From positions 1,898,031 through 1,962,030 of the forward strand of contig NC_031502.1 in assembly GCF_000237925.1 (NCBI RefSeq): a DNA stretch of 64,000 nt. The letters are read 5' to 3'. A program made the position numbers and the translations under genes. Positions 20,154 through 33,100 of this stretch are shown here, piece after piece. The stretch's first letter is position 1. The number at the start of each line of letters is the position of its first letter. The notes under the pieces are model-generated. The model saw nothing but the letters and a program-made list of their open reading frames with translations, ran no database searches and was not told the origin of the DNA. The stretch is from Schistosoma mansoni. Taxonomy: Eukaryota > Platyhelminthes > Trematoda > Strigeidida > Schistosomatidae.

Positions 20154-23100
20154 GTAAGTTGAACATTAGAAGTATTCTTTGATGTTGATAGAATGACCAT
20201 GTTCTAATTAACTGATCTTTGCTAACTATACATTGATTTGTCAAAATGATCGAGATTATGCGTGCAAAATATTTGTGGACATTGTTCAATTTCATAGTAG
20301 TTTACATCACAGAGATGCACTAACAACCAGGTTTGTTGTTGTAGCATCACAGAACTTCTGGTTCACAGATATTGTTTGTAAGTGGAATGTGTATAGTGAG
20401 ATATTTGAGAAGTTGAAAACACACTCTTCAGGTGTTTGTGGAAGGGAAGAGTGAAATTATGTCAGTTTCAAACTCTTCATCAGATTGATGTTTACATCAC
20501 CTGATCGTTTCATTCAAATTGCATCAATGTAATCTTTGAATGTCTCATGTTCACCTAGTATTATTTGTTCATATAATGTGTGTTTTCTCAATAATCGTTT
20601 TCTGGTAATGTTGATTTGATTTTGTTCATTCCATTCCATGGAAGATGTGTTAAAGAAGGATGATTTGGATGAGCATTGTTTCGAGGAAGTTCTTAGGAGT
20701 GTGATCTCGGATATTTATCGACCTGTCCAATTATGACTACATGTGTGTTGTTTATTGGTTTCCAAAAACAGTTTCTTCTGTTCTAATTGGTTGCAATAAA
20801 TGTGTTGGTAATCCTACAATGTGTTTATTTTCATTTAAATTCATCCCACCAAATGAATGATAAAACTTAGTTTGTGGTTTCGATATTCAATCGTATTACA
20901 GAAATGTAATCATGTGAGTGTTTGGATGTATTTCGTACTAACATGAACTCTTACACACAGTTTGCTGAAAGGTAACTACCATTACAGTAGAAATCATTAT
21001 CATTTAAGCAACACAGAGTTCGTTGACATGAATGACATCAATAATAAAAATTGCTATCATTACGAACCATTAGGATATATAGTATTGTTAGGAAGGTTGT
21101 GAATTATCCGATTGTTTCTAAAGTTGTTCGAATTTTGATGAATCTCTGATGAAAAGAACCTCAAATCCCAGTTTCTATTCCTCTTCATAACTAAACCCAT
21201 TCTGTAAAAAGATTGTGTCGTATGTTTTTTAATTGGATATGAGGTTGACGAAATCATAGTTTGTGCGTAGGATTTCTGAACTATGTTTGTAATGGATGTC
21301 AAATATGATGCTCAAGAAATTACGGAGATCAACGCATGAATTTGTATTCTACTCTTGTCTCAGGTGAAGACGTTTCTCAACTATGGGCATCGTACAATTT
21401 TCACACCGATGGATTTTTCAAAATGTCATGCCTCGAAATGTGCTGTTATCACTGATATGAATAGATGGAGAGAAGCTGATGCACTTATACTGACAGAAGA
21501 TAAAGTGCCAAAAGGAACTCGACCTCCAGAACAATTGTGGTTTAGTTTAATACAAGAGTCGCCTGTACATATTGCTATGGCAGGTTTTCTGGAAAATGAA
21601 GTGAGTAATTATGGTCATAATAATATTACTTATCTTTGTCATTTCAATTCCTTCAATCATCAATGTTTACCATTAAATATCATGTAATATTACAATGTCA
21701 ATACGGTTGAATGTAGGTGACGAGGTCTACGAAAGGAGGATGGATTTGTGTTACCCAGCGAATAATATCCTTGTTCTTCATTTGAATCCATGGACGGGAC
21801 TAATTGTATGGAGTTTATGAGCTCCCATATAACACCTACCTATGCGTCACACAACAGTAGAAGTTGTCCAGTAAAAACGTTAAAACTTGATACGCTTTAG
21901 TACATATGTTACACTGTGTTTGATTTTGTAAGAGAAGTTTTGCAAGAAGATGAATAAATAAGTCATTTCGTGTGCAGATTTGGGTTACAATTGTGGTCAA
22001 TGTTCAAAATCAGGTAAAACACATCCATTAATTTAATGGATATTCATTGATTAGTTCATGGAATTTTATATAGTTTCCAACTGACTGTTCAATTATTCGA
22101 ATGAAAATAATGTTCACCTCTTGGTGGAACTCCATAGAATTCATTTCACCATTTCAGACTATTATTCTACTCTACCATATGTACTGATATGATGGGCGTG
22201 CATTTCCGGATAATTTGCAAAATGTTTTGTTTATAACAGTCGGTTGTAAGTGGTTCACAGATGAAGCTTTACTATTTGTTATGATGTGTTTTCCGAGTTA
22301 GATGGTTTAATACGGCTGTTTCCAATGTTGTTGACGACAACTTTGTCAGTAGCCACCTCATGTGAGTCAGGAAGTTTTCGTCAATCTATCAGAATTAAAT
22401 CGGTTTATTTCTGTAGTCAATCACAAAGAGGGTCATCAAAACGAGCTGATTCGACACTGGGTTGTAAATCCTCTGAGTCGCTTCAAAGTGATACTATGCT
22501 GTACATCATGGATTCACTCTTCATATCGTGCAGATGATAATTAATTATCTCGTTCTTTATAGCTTGAGAGACCCTTGAGCATTGCAAATACACCACGACA
22601 CCAGCGATCGTGAACAAATCACTCAAGTCTGTATCGTGAATCTATAGTTCAAAACGATAAAACTCAAATCTACTCACGAACCACTTTAGTAAAACATTAT
22701 TGGAATACCAAAATTACTAACTTCTTCATTTATTTCAATATCCATGATGTCATTTTACTTCAATTTATCCCTCTCATATCCAGATTAATTTTACTATCTC
22801 CTTCCGTTTGGATTCAACGATTTATTCACCATACGGTTCCTATGAACCATACATAAAGCACCATGGACCAGAAACACGGTATCCTTTACCTTCTAGAAAT
22901 ATCGCTAGTGGGAAATCAAAAAAAGTTGCATGGTTTGTGAGTAACTGTATACCGAAAAGTCCAAGAATGCAATATGCCAAAGAACTTTCAAGACATATCT
23001 CAGTGAGTTTAACAAAGCTTAACTTTGAGTTTCTACACTTTTTTCAATAATTTCGAGGAAACGAATAATTGAGGAGAGACAAAATGTATAAAGCACGAAT

Positions 23101-26100
23101 AAAATAATTAGTAGTATTTGAACTACTGTGAGAACTAGGAATTCCCGAAGTAGTGCAATCTAAGTATACAGAACTAGGTGAGCACTAACGAACGTATTGT
23201 GTTTGGAATTCGAAACCAGGCAGACATCAGGTACAAATGAATCATTAGCTCATACAAACACCACAACGAAGCATGCGAAATGTGTCACTCGGAACGAATT
23301 CGGGATGAGAGTGATCTTCATGTTATTATTCGTTGCATATGCAATTATGACGAAAATGACTGGAAAGTTGATTCAATCCTTTACGTTCAAATGAAGGAGA
23401 AACTAACTAATAATAATTGGAATACAATGAAACAAGGTCTACTGAAATTGTCCTCATTGATTGACAACAGTGCATGAAGTAGACATCGATTCATGTCATC
23501 AGTGTATTATTCTCAAATCTGCATGATTGTATGTTCTATCATTGTGTTGATAATAGGTTTCCATCCTTGAAACTCAGACCTCTCAATCACGCATGCGGTC
23601 TTGATGGAGTTCAAGCTCTGATTCTTTAGCATCACTCACTTTCACAGTCTTTCAAGAGAGCATTCTTAGTTACTGATTGGTCATATACTATTGACATTTA
23701 AAGACCAGCGAAGGTGTTTGATTTCCTCATGATGTCTGTTCATTATTGCAATTTATACTCAATATCAACAATTTGAATATTTGATTCTCTTTCACTTCAT
23801 TGTAAATTTATCCTTCAAATATACAAGTTGGTTAGACTGTACATATAAACAAATGAGCATCTCAGAAATCCTACGGATAATCCTCAGAATGAAGATGATT
23901 TAATCGAATGGCAATTCCGTAGGGAACTGGATTACTGGATTAATATCACCACATGTAACTATTCCATAAACTAGCCGCACAAGATTATCAATTCAGGTAT
24001 TCTTACACCATACTCAGTGATCACTCATTTCTATATCCAGGTGTTATATGCATGTACATGTGCATTTCTGAAATCACTGTGTTCATGAGTCGTCGTAATT
24101 CTTCCTTCAACTCCCTTCAACTCCCTCCCAGACACCGGAGGATCTAGAGGCGGAGTTTTTATCAAACATATGCACAACGAATTCGATGCAGTCACTAAAT
24201 TCATCATTGAAACATACAACTCATCTGTTCAATAGTTTACTAAAGTTTTCTATTTTCAGGTTGATATTTATGGTGAGTGTGGTACGTTATCATGTCCAAA
24301 GTATATTCCAACTTTCACCTCATCAGTTGGCTGTTTGAAAATGATGCGCGAAAACTATAAGTTTTATTTGAGCTTTGAAAATAGTTTGTGCAGTGAATAT
24401 GTAACAGAGAAGTTGTATAAAAATGCACTGAAGTAAGTGGTTTGGCATTTATCTCGCATTGTGGTGTAATCAAAGTAACCAATTTATTTATATGTGTGCG
24501 TAATCATCGTCTCAAAGTGTCACATCATTTCAGAAGAACGAAATGAAATTGTCAGAGTGAACTGGGATGGATTACAGTGATGTTGGTTTTAGTGATAGGC
24601 GGGAACATTCAACATAGAGAATATGTATCTGCAAGAGAAATGCACTCGTGTCACGAAGTTGATAGAATAATGGTGGACATCCAGTTCCAATGGGAGGAAT
24701 CAGAATGAATTCATCTACTGGAGTGAGAGGGATGTTAAGCGATCTCACTTGTGCTTGAAAGCTGATCACTATTTTCGTGCAGGTTCTAACCAATTAGTAG
24801 TAGTAGTAGTTGTTGTTGTTGTGGTGGGGTATTAGTGGTATGAGTAGTCGTGACATTAGTAGTAGCTTCAAGCAGCACTAGTAGCCTTGAGTCAGCTATG
24901 ATTCCTTATTGGTCTTCCGAATAGCAACTTCACACCTACTCCACCACTTCCAGTCCGGAACGCAGATATCAGCCCCCACTGTATGAATCGTATATTTCAT
25001 ACATACGTGGTTTGTATATATATAATCTAGTTGCTCAATAATTTTGTGATAAGAATAAATGCTATCATAATAGATGGTGTCTAGTAGTGGAATCCAGGTC
25101 GCCCGTTTCTTCCTACTTATTGCTCGTCATTTGGATGTACCTGCATCCTTGCATTGATGTTCACCCGTGGACTCGAACCTAGAGTAGCGAACAGAACACG
25201 ACTGGGGACAATCGAAATTCTGACAACCATACAATGAACAGTCAATTTGCAAATTAACAAGCAATTGTCTCAATCTTCACCGTCTCTTCTCTTATTTCAT
25301 TGTTCATGCAATTTCCTACCGATTGAGCTTCGTTTCAGATCTTTCCTCATCGGTCTTCTGCCAAAATACATTCTATGTCTGACCAACACCATATACTACT
25401 TATGTGGATATAAGTAGACCACACCACACTAGTACTGTGAGCTCCTGGATTCCACCGCTAGCCCTCATCCATCTCTGCCCATAATGCTTGTGACTTAAAG
25501 CAATATCGAGGCAATCGACACAGGATGCACATATGTCGATCAGAGACTGATCAATGTCAGTCCTGAACATCAATGGAACGATTCAAACAAACAATACCAA
25601 AATGAATATGTAAAAATGGTCTACAAATAATTCCTAGCAGTTACCATCCATTTGTTCATCGTAACAAAGGGCACATAAATTCACTCACAATCTTCAGTCG
25701 TAATAATCTATCCTTCAAGAAGCGTCACATGAGCAAGGGATTCATGATGGTGGTGGTAGTTTTAACGAATAACCGGTCTGCAATATTGTCATTCGCATTA
25801 TCAATATCAGCTTCACGGTCTAATTTAACACATATTAAACCACACTTCGACAGTTTAAAGGCTTAACTCATAAACACCAAACCACAATAGTCCTTAATAT
25901 CTTGTGTCCATGGAGGAAGAGCATCTCTGATCAGGATTATTCAATAAAATAGCAAGCTGAATAATGGGTCAGTGTACTGAAGTGTCCGTGACAAACATTT
26001 CTCTATCAGGTCATATTACTGACGATGCTTTGACCAAGTACTGCTACAACGGCCTTTTCAAAACTATGTGAATTAAGCAATCAAAGTTCACACTTTACAG

Positions 26101-26613
26101 CGTTTGTCAATTCAAAATAAAACGTTGAAACTGTCAAAAACTGAAATCTGATCTCCATCGTGCTATGAGTTGAAATTTTGACATTTTCAATGTATCTACA
26201 TATTTTTGTGAATGTTGACGATTTATTTGAATGATGAAGTTTTGACCAGTGTTTAACAGTTTGAAAACTTATTATTTGTTTCAAGTAACGAATTACTTCC
26301 AATTGTGATGGGTGCCTCGATAGAAGAATATGAAAGAGTCGCTCCTCCATACTCTTTCATTCACGTTGATCAATTCGAATCACCAGCTAAACTGGCAGAC
26401 TATTTGAAGTATTTGGATAAGAATGATACTGCATATAATGAATATTTTGCATGGCATGGTCATGGGATCATACATGATTACGATGCTCAACCTCAATGTG
26501 CGATGTGTCTACTGGCACATACATCTCAAGCATTTGGTCCATATTGGGTTCCGAAAGTGGCACGATGGTGGAATGATGGATGTAATGGTCGGAAATTGCG
26601 TTGGAATCCATGA
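19806..26613 (+). CDS. alpha-1,3-fucosyltransferase (GT10), complete five-exon gene, copy 2
   Basis: Exons are 19806-20153, 21364-21600, 22784-23002, 24260-24432 and 26286-26613. All introns are GT-AG, phases 0,0,0,2, giving 434 codons plus TGA. The protein is type II. A short cytosolic tail is followed by a hydrophobic anchor (about residues 17-42, KVKLLVSVSIILLIIWLVNV), a stem with N-glycosylation sequons (NIS, NQS), and a GT10 catalytic domain. Visible family motifs are [64 protein letters not shown] and [10 protein letters not shown]10 enzymes move fucose from GDP-fucose to GlcNAc in Golgi glycans; in schistosomes they are linked to Lewis X and fucosylated LacdiNAc. Length is normal for the family. 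The start is the first ATG of an exon whose anchor is correctly placed. Exact acceptor specificity cannot be read from sequence. Confidence 0.9.
21364..21600 (+). CDS. fucosyltransferase copy 2, exon 2
   Basis: 79 codons between ttgtctcag and GAA|gtgagt, phase 0 at both ends. This is the N-terminal Rossmann-like half of the GT10 domain. The translation appears identical to copy 1 exon 2. Confidence 0.9.
22784..23002 (+). CDS. fucosyltransferase copy 2, exon 3
   Basis: 73 codons between atatccag and TCA|gtgagt, phase 0. It carries [18 protein letters not shown] and the AWFVSNC motif shared by alpha-1,3-fucosyltransferases. Confidence 0.9.
24260..24432 (+). CDS. fucosyltransferase copy 2, exon 4 (donor-binding motif)
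   Basis: 57 codons plus 2 bases between tattttcag and AA|gtaagt. It carries VDIYGECG and [16 protein letters not shown], the conserved GDP-fucose binding region. Thr in YVTEK is the residue usual for the family. It differs from copy 1 by D-to-Y and A-to-T. Confidence 0.9.
25180..25434 (+). mobile_element. MITE-like element inserted in copy 2 intron 4
   Basis: Present here, absent at the matching point of copy 1 (about 11805). It is flanked by ctag on both sides, a possible 4-bp target duplication. It shares sequence with 44632-44930 (+), 42300-42605 (-) and 63240-63445 (-). Confidence 0.6.
26286..26613 (+). CDS. fucosyltransferase copy 2, exon 5 and stop
   Basis: One base completes the split codon, then 108 codons and TGA. 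It contains [17 protein letters not shown] and a Cys-containing C-terminus ending KLRWNP. A possible AATAAA poly(A) signal lies near 26908. Confidence 0.9.
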
Positions 26614-27102
26614 AAGATGAATATTGAGAACAAAATTATTGTTTTATTTTCTAAACTGTATTAAGTTGTAATGTACATAGTGCTTTCTACTTTATACATT
26701 TTCTGGTATAGATCAAAATACATTTGAAAATGAATAAGATTTTCCACATAGAAACAATTCTGATATTTTTCGTGAAAACAGTTGTCATGTTAACTCAGAC
26801 AATTTCATATGGAATGATTATGGAGTAACATAATGCTATACACTATTCACAAACGTTTGGTCATGTGATAACGAGAAAGGTATAACTGTTCATCAAGTAA
26901 CCTTGAATAAAGTATCAATGGAGAAGTGTTGTTAAGGAAAATAATGAAAATGCGATTTGAGGGAGGGAAAGTATTATTTTTCCAATATTAACTTTCCATC
27001 TTGACTTTCGACTAATTCTAATATAAATACCATAGGATAAAATAATTAACACCGTCTAAATTGAAATTTCAACTGATTTAAGTGAATATAAATAGGTGGG
27101 TT

Positions 27103-27416
27103 GTTTGTGGAGACTTTTAGTAGTTTTTATATAGACTTGAAATCATGACTCAATTGAAGGTAGACCAGCAGGGGAAACCTGAAAGCACTGGACAGCCGTT
27201 GCCGTCTAAGCGGTCAATCGGTTGAGTACACTAGCGCGAGACTGGTAGGTGCTGAGTTGGAGTCTCGCGAAGCGGGATAGTGAATGCGCACTGCTCAGGA
27301 GTCCCACAATTAGACGAAACGGCCGTCTACTGCTTTCAGGTTTTCCATGGTGGTCGAGCTTCAATGGACTCATGATTTCAACTACAAAATTACTAAATCT
27401 CCACAAAACCCCTTCT
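27103..27416. repeat. foldback ribozyme-SINE, copy 2
   Basis: Same as 13473-13757 but with the intact terminal tail ending ccccttct, showing that copy 1 was cut inside the SINE. Confidence 0.8.
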
Positions 27417-28082
27417 GATAATAGCGAGTTCATTTATGACTGATTATTTTCTTGTCTTGTTATATAACTATCACATATGTCTTGCAGTACACCATAAATT
27501 CTTTAAAAATTATTTAATGATGAATAAGTGAGTGATTAAAATTAAGGTGAAATCGGTAATCAAATGGAAAGTGAAATAACAGCAAATGTAACAGTATAAA
27601 ATCAATGCCTTGTGGATTCTCGTCAACTGCCTACAATACAGAAACGACAGCAACAATTGTTTATTAACAAGGTTTACAAATATTATAGTTATGGAAAATC
27701 CTTATCTACTTACTTACATATGTCCATTAACTCTCATAGAGTATGGGCTACCGACTAGGGTTAAAAACTGATGAATACTAAACAGATCTATACAAAATGA
27801 TGATGTATGATAAAAGTAACCATTCCTATGTAAATCATCTTAATAACAAAACACAGTATTTGCTCTTTATGTAGGTCAGTGAATTATTGATTTTCATTTG
27901 CAATGTAACGAATACTGTCTAATTATACAAAACAGATGAAACTATGTATGCCCCATATAGTCTACCTTATCATAGCTGTACAAACCTGTAAACACTTTGT
28001 TTTCACTTTTGTTTTACATTATTATTGGAGGTCATATTTAGTTTTAAAGAAAAACCGAATAAAATAGAATAAACTAATAATC

Positions 28083-28222
28083 TTGGTAGTTGAAAGCGTG
28101 AGTCAATTGAAGCTAGACCACCAGGGAAAACCTGGAAGCACTGGACGGCCGTTTAGTCTTATTGTGAGACTCCTCAGCAGTGCGCATCCACGACCTCTCC
28201 ACAAAACCCCTTCTGATAATAA
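28083..28222. repeat. foldback ribozyme-SINE, short
   Basis: Minus-oriented body (28083-28193) fused to a plus-oriented terminal tail (ctccacaaaaccccttct). The hammerhead on the minus strand keeps CTGAGGA and a paired stem II but has U instead of the invariant G12. Confidence 0.75.
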
Positions 28223-28224
28223 TA

Positions 28225-29640
28225 ATCTTGAACTGATTTGCAAATTGTATTTTCTTTGGTGTGTGTGTGCTCTACTTAGTATTTTTCAGTAATCATGATT
28301 TTTACTGTCTAATATTTGATTTTCTACTTCTCTTGTTACTTTGTGTTTAATTAATCAAAAAACAAAAGTGCACTAAAGCAGACAAAGATTTGGTAAAACT
28401 ATTACATCATCAGGCCTTACAGTGATCAAAGTTTAATTAATCCATGTTTTAAACTGAAAATGGTGAAAGTCACATCGATGGTGTCATAAATAGTACTGCA
28501 TTATCAAGGATGAATTTTAGCCATCTATAATCAGATCGTTTTGATAATAAATATTTTTCGAAGAAGATATTACTGAGATTTGTAGGTGATGACGTGATTC
28601 GAACCTCTTACATTATGAGGTACATTCATTAGGTGAATGGGATACAGACGTATGCAACTGTATTAGGCGTCAGTTCAAGTTGTACTAAAGTAATTAGTTT
28701 TTTTATTGCTGTCATCGAAGTGTTTGGTTGAATTGATTCTGCAATAGAGACATTTTTGCTGCGTTTATGTGACTGAATCGCATTCTGACAAACTTATATG
28801 AAGAAAACAGCTTTGTTGTGGTTGTGTTCCAAACGTCTATGGTGCATGCTGGAAAATAGTAATGCGTTCGAACTAAGTGAACCTTGAAGAATACAGAAAC
28901 CACGCTCTTGTTTTTTACCAAAATCATGAATTTGTGCAAGCAAAAAGAACACATACGAATTTATTTCGATGTATAACTCCATATTGTGACCGACTATGAA
29001 GCACTGAATTTTATCTACCACCCGACAATTCACTACATTGTTTGTCTGGTCTAGGTGTCGAAAGATGGAATTTAGAACTGAGAGTTCATGTTTTGACCAT
29101 TGACGTTAGAGTGCTATGAGCATACCATATGCAAACTTTCCAACACGTCATTCCTACCTCGAGCAACCATCTAATGAAAGTGGTTGTTTGTTAGTTCAAT
29201 CGTTGCCTGTTAATCAGTAAACGGCGCTCAAAAAGTTTGAAAGTATCAGAATGGCAGTTCGAAGATAAGTATTACTAACTGAGTGACTCGACTGTTAACA
29301 GCTAAAATCCATCCATAATGCCATAGTTGTTAACAATATAATAGATAATTTCCCTTACACAAGCTTGGCCATTGATTTCGCTGGTTGAACATTTGAGAAG
29401 TCAATATTGATGAGCCAACAATTGATTGGCCCCTGAGTAATGACCGACAGCTTATTTGCTTAATTCTTTAATACTGTTCGAATTTCATCGATCAAGTTAC
29501 AATATTACTACTGGTCTAAGTGACTAGGCATCAGGGTCACTGAAATTAATGTGCTCTTTATACTCTACGATAAAATAAGTTGACATAAGTTGAGATACAT
29601 AGTAATCGATTGAAGCATGTTTTACACGATAGTGTTTGAA
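28225..29640. other. no assigned feature
   Basis: Two overlapping minus-strand frames at 28712-29033 are open but lack recognisable domains. Confidence 0.4.
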
Positions 29641-30010
29641 TCAAGGTCATAGCAGTAAATAAATCCCCAAAATCAATAGCTCTGTAAGTATTCGACACTT
29701 GATGCTGACCACATTTGTTTTAATGGACTTACCTAGCCAAAGGCACTTGGTCAAACATCCGCACCAGATCACGAGTGGGTACGCCGTGCTCAAATTCTCC
29801 TACAACCGCTAGCCAGTTGAGAACAGTTACTGCTCGATATATTGATAGCCTATCGAATATATCTTGGAACCTCTTCGCTTATGACTTCTGATTTCACTGG
29901 GTTGGCACGTTCAGTTTATAGAAGGCGTTATTGGTTAAGGTGTTGTCAAACTCCAAACACTTGTGGCATCTTCAGTGGTGAGCCCAATGTGAACGGTACA
30001 CTTATTTGTA
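29640..30010 (+). repeat. probable 5' LTR of Ty3/Gypsy element
   Basis: Precedes the gag start at 30141 and is related to 2490-2820. Exact ends not resolved. Confidence 0.5.
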
Positions 30011-30140
30011 AACCGTCAGTCTGTTCCTTTTTGGAACTTTATATATCATTTCGTTACTTTAATTTTTATATATTGAAACATTTGTTTCGTATTTTTTAAT
30101 ATTTTTCTTCCCCCATTCATTCCTATACTTTATATTCGTC

Positions 30141-33100
30141 ATGACTGAACAGACTACTAAGTTACTTAAGATCAAGACTATGACACCAACCTCATTCCAG
30201 CTAATGCCATTCTGGCCCGCCAACATCGAAGCCTGGTTCTGCTACTCAGAAGCTGGTTCCTAGGAGCACGGCGCGACCGATCCACGCGCACAATTCCTCC
30301 CAGTAGTGAAAGCGCTGTCGCGCGAACTCAACACGTATGTCACACCCAGTATGTTTACTAGTGATGTTTTAGAACTTTACGAAACTCTAGAAAAGTTCAT
30401 TCTTAAACGAGGAGGTCCAGCCGATAGATAGAGGTTGTAAGATCCATTTTGAATGTTTTGCGTGTAAACGTCCCTCAATGTATACACTTGTAGTTTGTTT
30501 CTATTGGTTCCCTCAATTGTACATTTCGTTAGTCTTTTTCGATTCCATTTGAGATGATGATATTTGTATTTTATTATAGTTTTAATGTTTCTTACGCCTT
30601 TACTGAGTTTTCATGTTTCTTCGTGAACTGCGTTTACGTTGTTTCAGTTGTTACTTAGTCCTGACGGCAGCCAAATTGATTTGTTCCCCCTTTGATTGTG
30701 TTGCTTGCATTGACTGGGATTGTGCATTTTTGATTGTGAATTGAAGCACTCTTCCACAATTAGATACACTCTTTGTTATAAAGCAATCAAATATTATCTT
30801 TCGAACGAATCTGTAGGTGATCTATTCCGAAAGCATAGAATAATATTTATTTTAGGCGATTGGTAATTTTCTTACATTCCTTATCAACCTGTTTACTTGT
30901 TGTAATTTAGATTGATTATTGAGTGAACAGTTATTGGTTGAATAAATGGGTGGTAATATTTGTTTAGGTAATGATGTACATTTATATTTACAATGAAATC
31001 TAGAACCGTCATCACTCCAATCACCTTGTTTTGATTTCAACTGGGCAGTAGCGCGTACCTAAAATAACTAGACAGTTATTCTTCAGTCCAATTCTTAGTT
31101 CGGTTTCTACAGAGGTTAAATCAACTCCTCAATAACATCGATCATGAACATGACTCAGCAACAGACATGTTGTTACGAATGGGAGAGGTAGTTGGTCAGG
31201 GGATCTTCGACGCTGACCTGTTTAAACAACTCTTCTTGTTTAAGCTTCCTTAACAACACAGGCAGTACTTGTCTCGTTTCAAAGCAACGCTGTATACGAG
31301 CTGGCTGCATCTGCCGACAGGATTCTAAAGATCATCAAAACTTCTAACGTCAAGGTTTTTCAGACGAAGAAAAACCTCAAACGACACGAAATGAAGTTAC
31401 CGAACTTTGTCATACTCTGATACGGTACCTTCGTATTCATCATGACAATCGAAAACTCCTCGCATGAGTTCTTCATGAAAACTATCTGTCTCTATATCAC
31501 GCAAGATAGATAACCACGATTGGTGCTCGTATCATATACAGTAAGAAAAATCTTAAAATTGCAGAAAGCTATGCAAATTTGCGGGCTCCAAACCGATCGA
31601 AAAGAAGAACAATTGGTGAAACTTCCTAGCCGCAACGTGTTAACGACAACCGTTGCCGGCGAACTTATTCATCTGTTGTACGTCACTAATGTGATTAGGA
31701 AACTTCGCTACCTCGTCGACACTGGCGCAGAAGTTGTTGTTATTCCGGGAAATTCTAACGACCAACTGCATGAACCGTTTTTAAACTTACAGGCAGCAAA
31801 CGGAAAACCTATCGCCACATATGGTAAAAGGTGCGTTTATCTCAACGTGGGTTTACGCAGACCCATCCACTAGATTTTCTTTGTTGCAGATGTTTTGTTG
31901 GCATCGACCTGTTACAACATCATAACTTACTCGTCGACACGCGCAAACGGAGGTAGGTAGGCTGAAATACTAATTTATCTGTTTGTTTAACATCTTTTTA
32001 TGGTTGTAGATTATCCCCAGTCACAGTAAGGCACACGATCGTCCCACACTGCCAACAAACACTCCGTAGGCATCCTGAGATATAGCAAACGCAACAGAAA
32101 TCGCTATGAGTAACCAGTAATATTACACATCACATCACGACTACTGAACCACCTGTATTCTCGAAAGTGCGCCAACTGGCTCCCGAAAAGCTGAGGTTGG
32201 CCAAAAACGAAGCTAATCACATGGTAGACTTAGGAATCTTTCAGCCTTTAAACAGCCCATGGGCATCTCCCTTGCACATGGCGTCCAAGTGGTAACTTTG
32301 GATGATTTAATGCGAAAAGGGTTCCTGATCGTTATCGGTTGCCTCATGTGCACGATTTGACCGCTACCTTGAAAAGTACAACTGCTTTTTGAAAATCGAC
32401 TTGATTAAAACATAAAATCAAATCCCCAAGGCTGCTGACAACATTCTTAAAACTGCTATCATCACTCCCTTCGGTCACTATGGTTTTTCGCACATGCCTT
32501 TCGGCTTAAGAATGCTGCCCAAAACTTCTAAAGGTTCATCACTGACGTTTTTCGAGGTCTCAACTTCGAACATGCGTATGTTGATTGCTATTTGATTGCA
32601 AGTCTGGACAGAGAATCTAATCTCTAGAATCTGGACCGTGTCTTCGAACGATTACAAGAGCACGGCATTACTGTTAACATTCAAAAATGCCAAATCGGAA
32701 GCAACTCCTTAGATTCCCTAGGACACACTACTGATACTCAAGGCATCTGACCCCTTAGAAGAAAAGTGGTGGCCATTATGGATTATTCAGAACCTACCAC
32801 AATCAAACAATCGCCCAGGTTTTGCAGCCTGGTAAGTTTCAATAGACGGTTCATATCGAACTGCGAGTCTCTTATGAAACCACTAACCAACCAACTTCGT
32901 GAAAATTAGAAATCCATCAATTTGGACAATACCGCGAGTAAAGCATTCTCCACAGTTAAGGAACTGATCGGCGAAGCAACACTGCCCGCAGATCAGGACA
33001 CCCAAGCACCCATTAGTATCACAGTAGAAGCATCCGAATCGGCAATCGTAGGAGTCTTACAACAATGAGTTAGCCACACATGGCAACCTTTGGCATTCTT

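Larger units (their letters stand above)
19165..27371 (+). repeat. segmental duplication, copy 2 block
   Basis: Partner of the block at 5825-13757. It keeps exon 1 and carries a MITE-like insertion of about 250 bp in intron 4 (25180-25434) that copy 1 lacks. It reads on through the shared terminal SINE into a normal SINE tail to about 27416. Confidence 0.85.

Noticed and set aside
28712-29033. Overlapping minus-strand frames
   Set aside because: No domain, splice context or codon evidence.
30852-31040. Minus-strand open frame with acceptor-like start and nearby AATAAA
   Set aside because: It lies wholly inside the solo LTR at 30436-31111, so it is taken as chance coding in an LTR.
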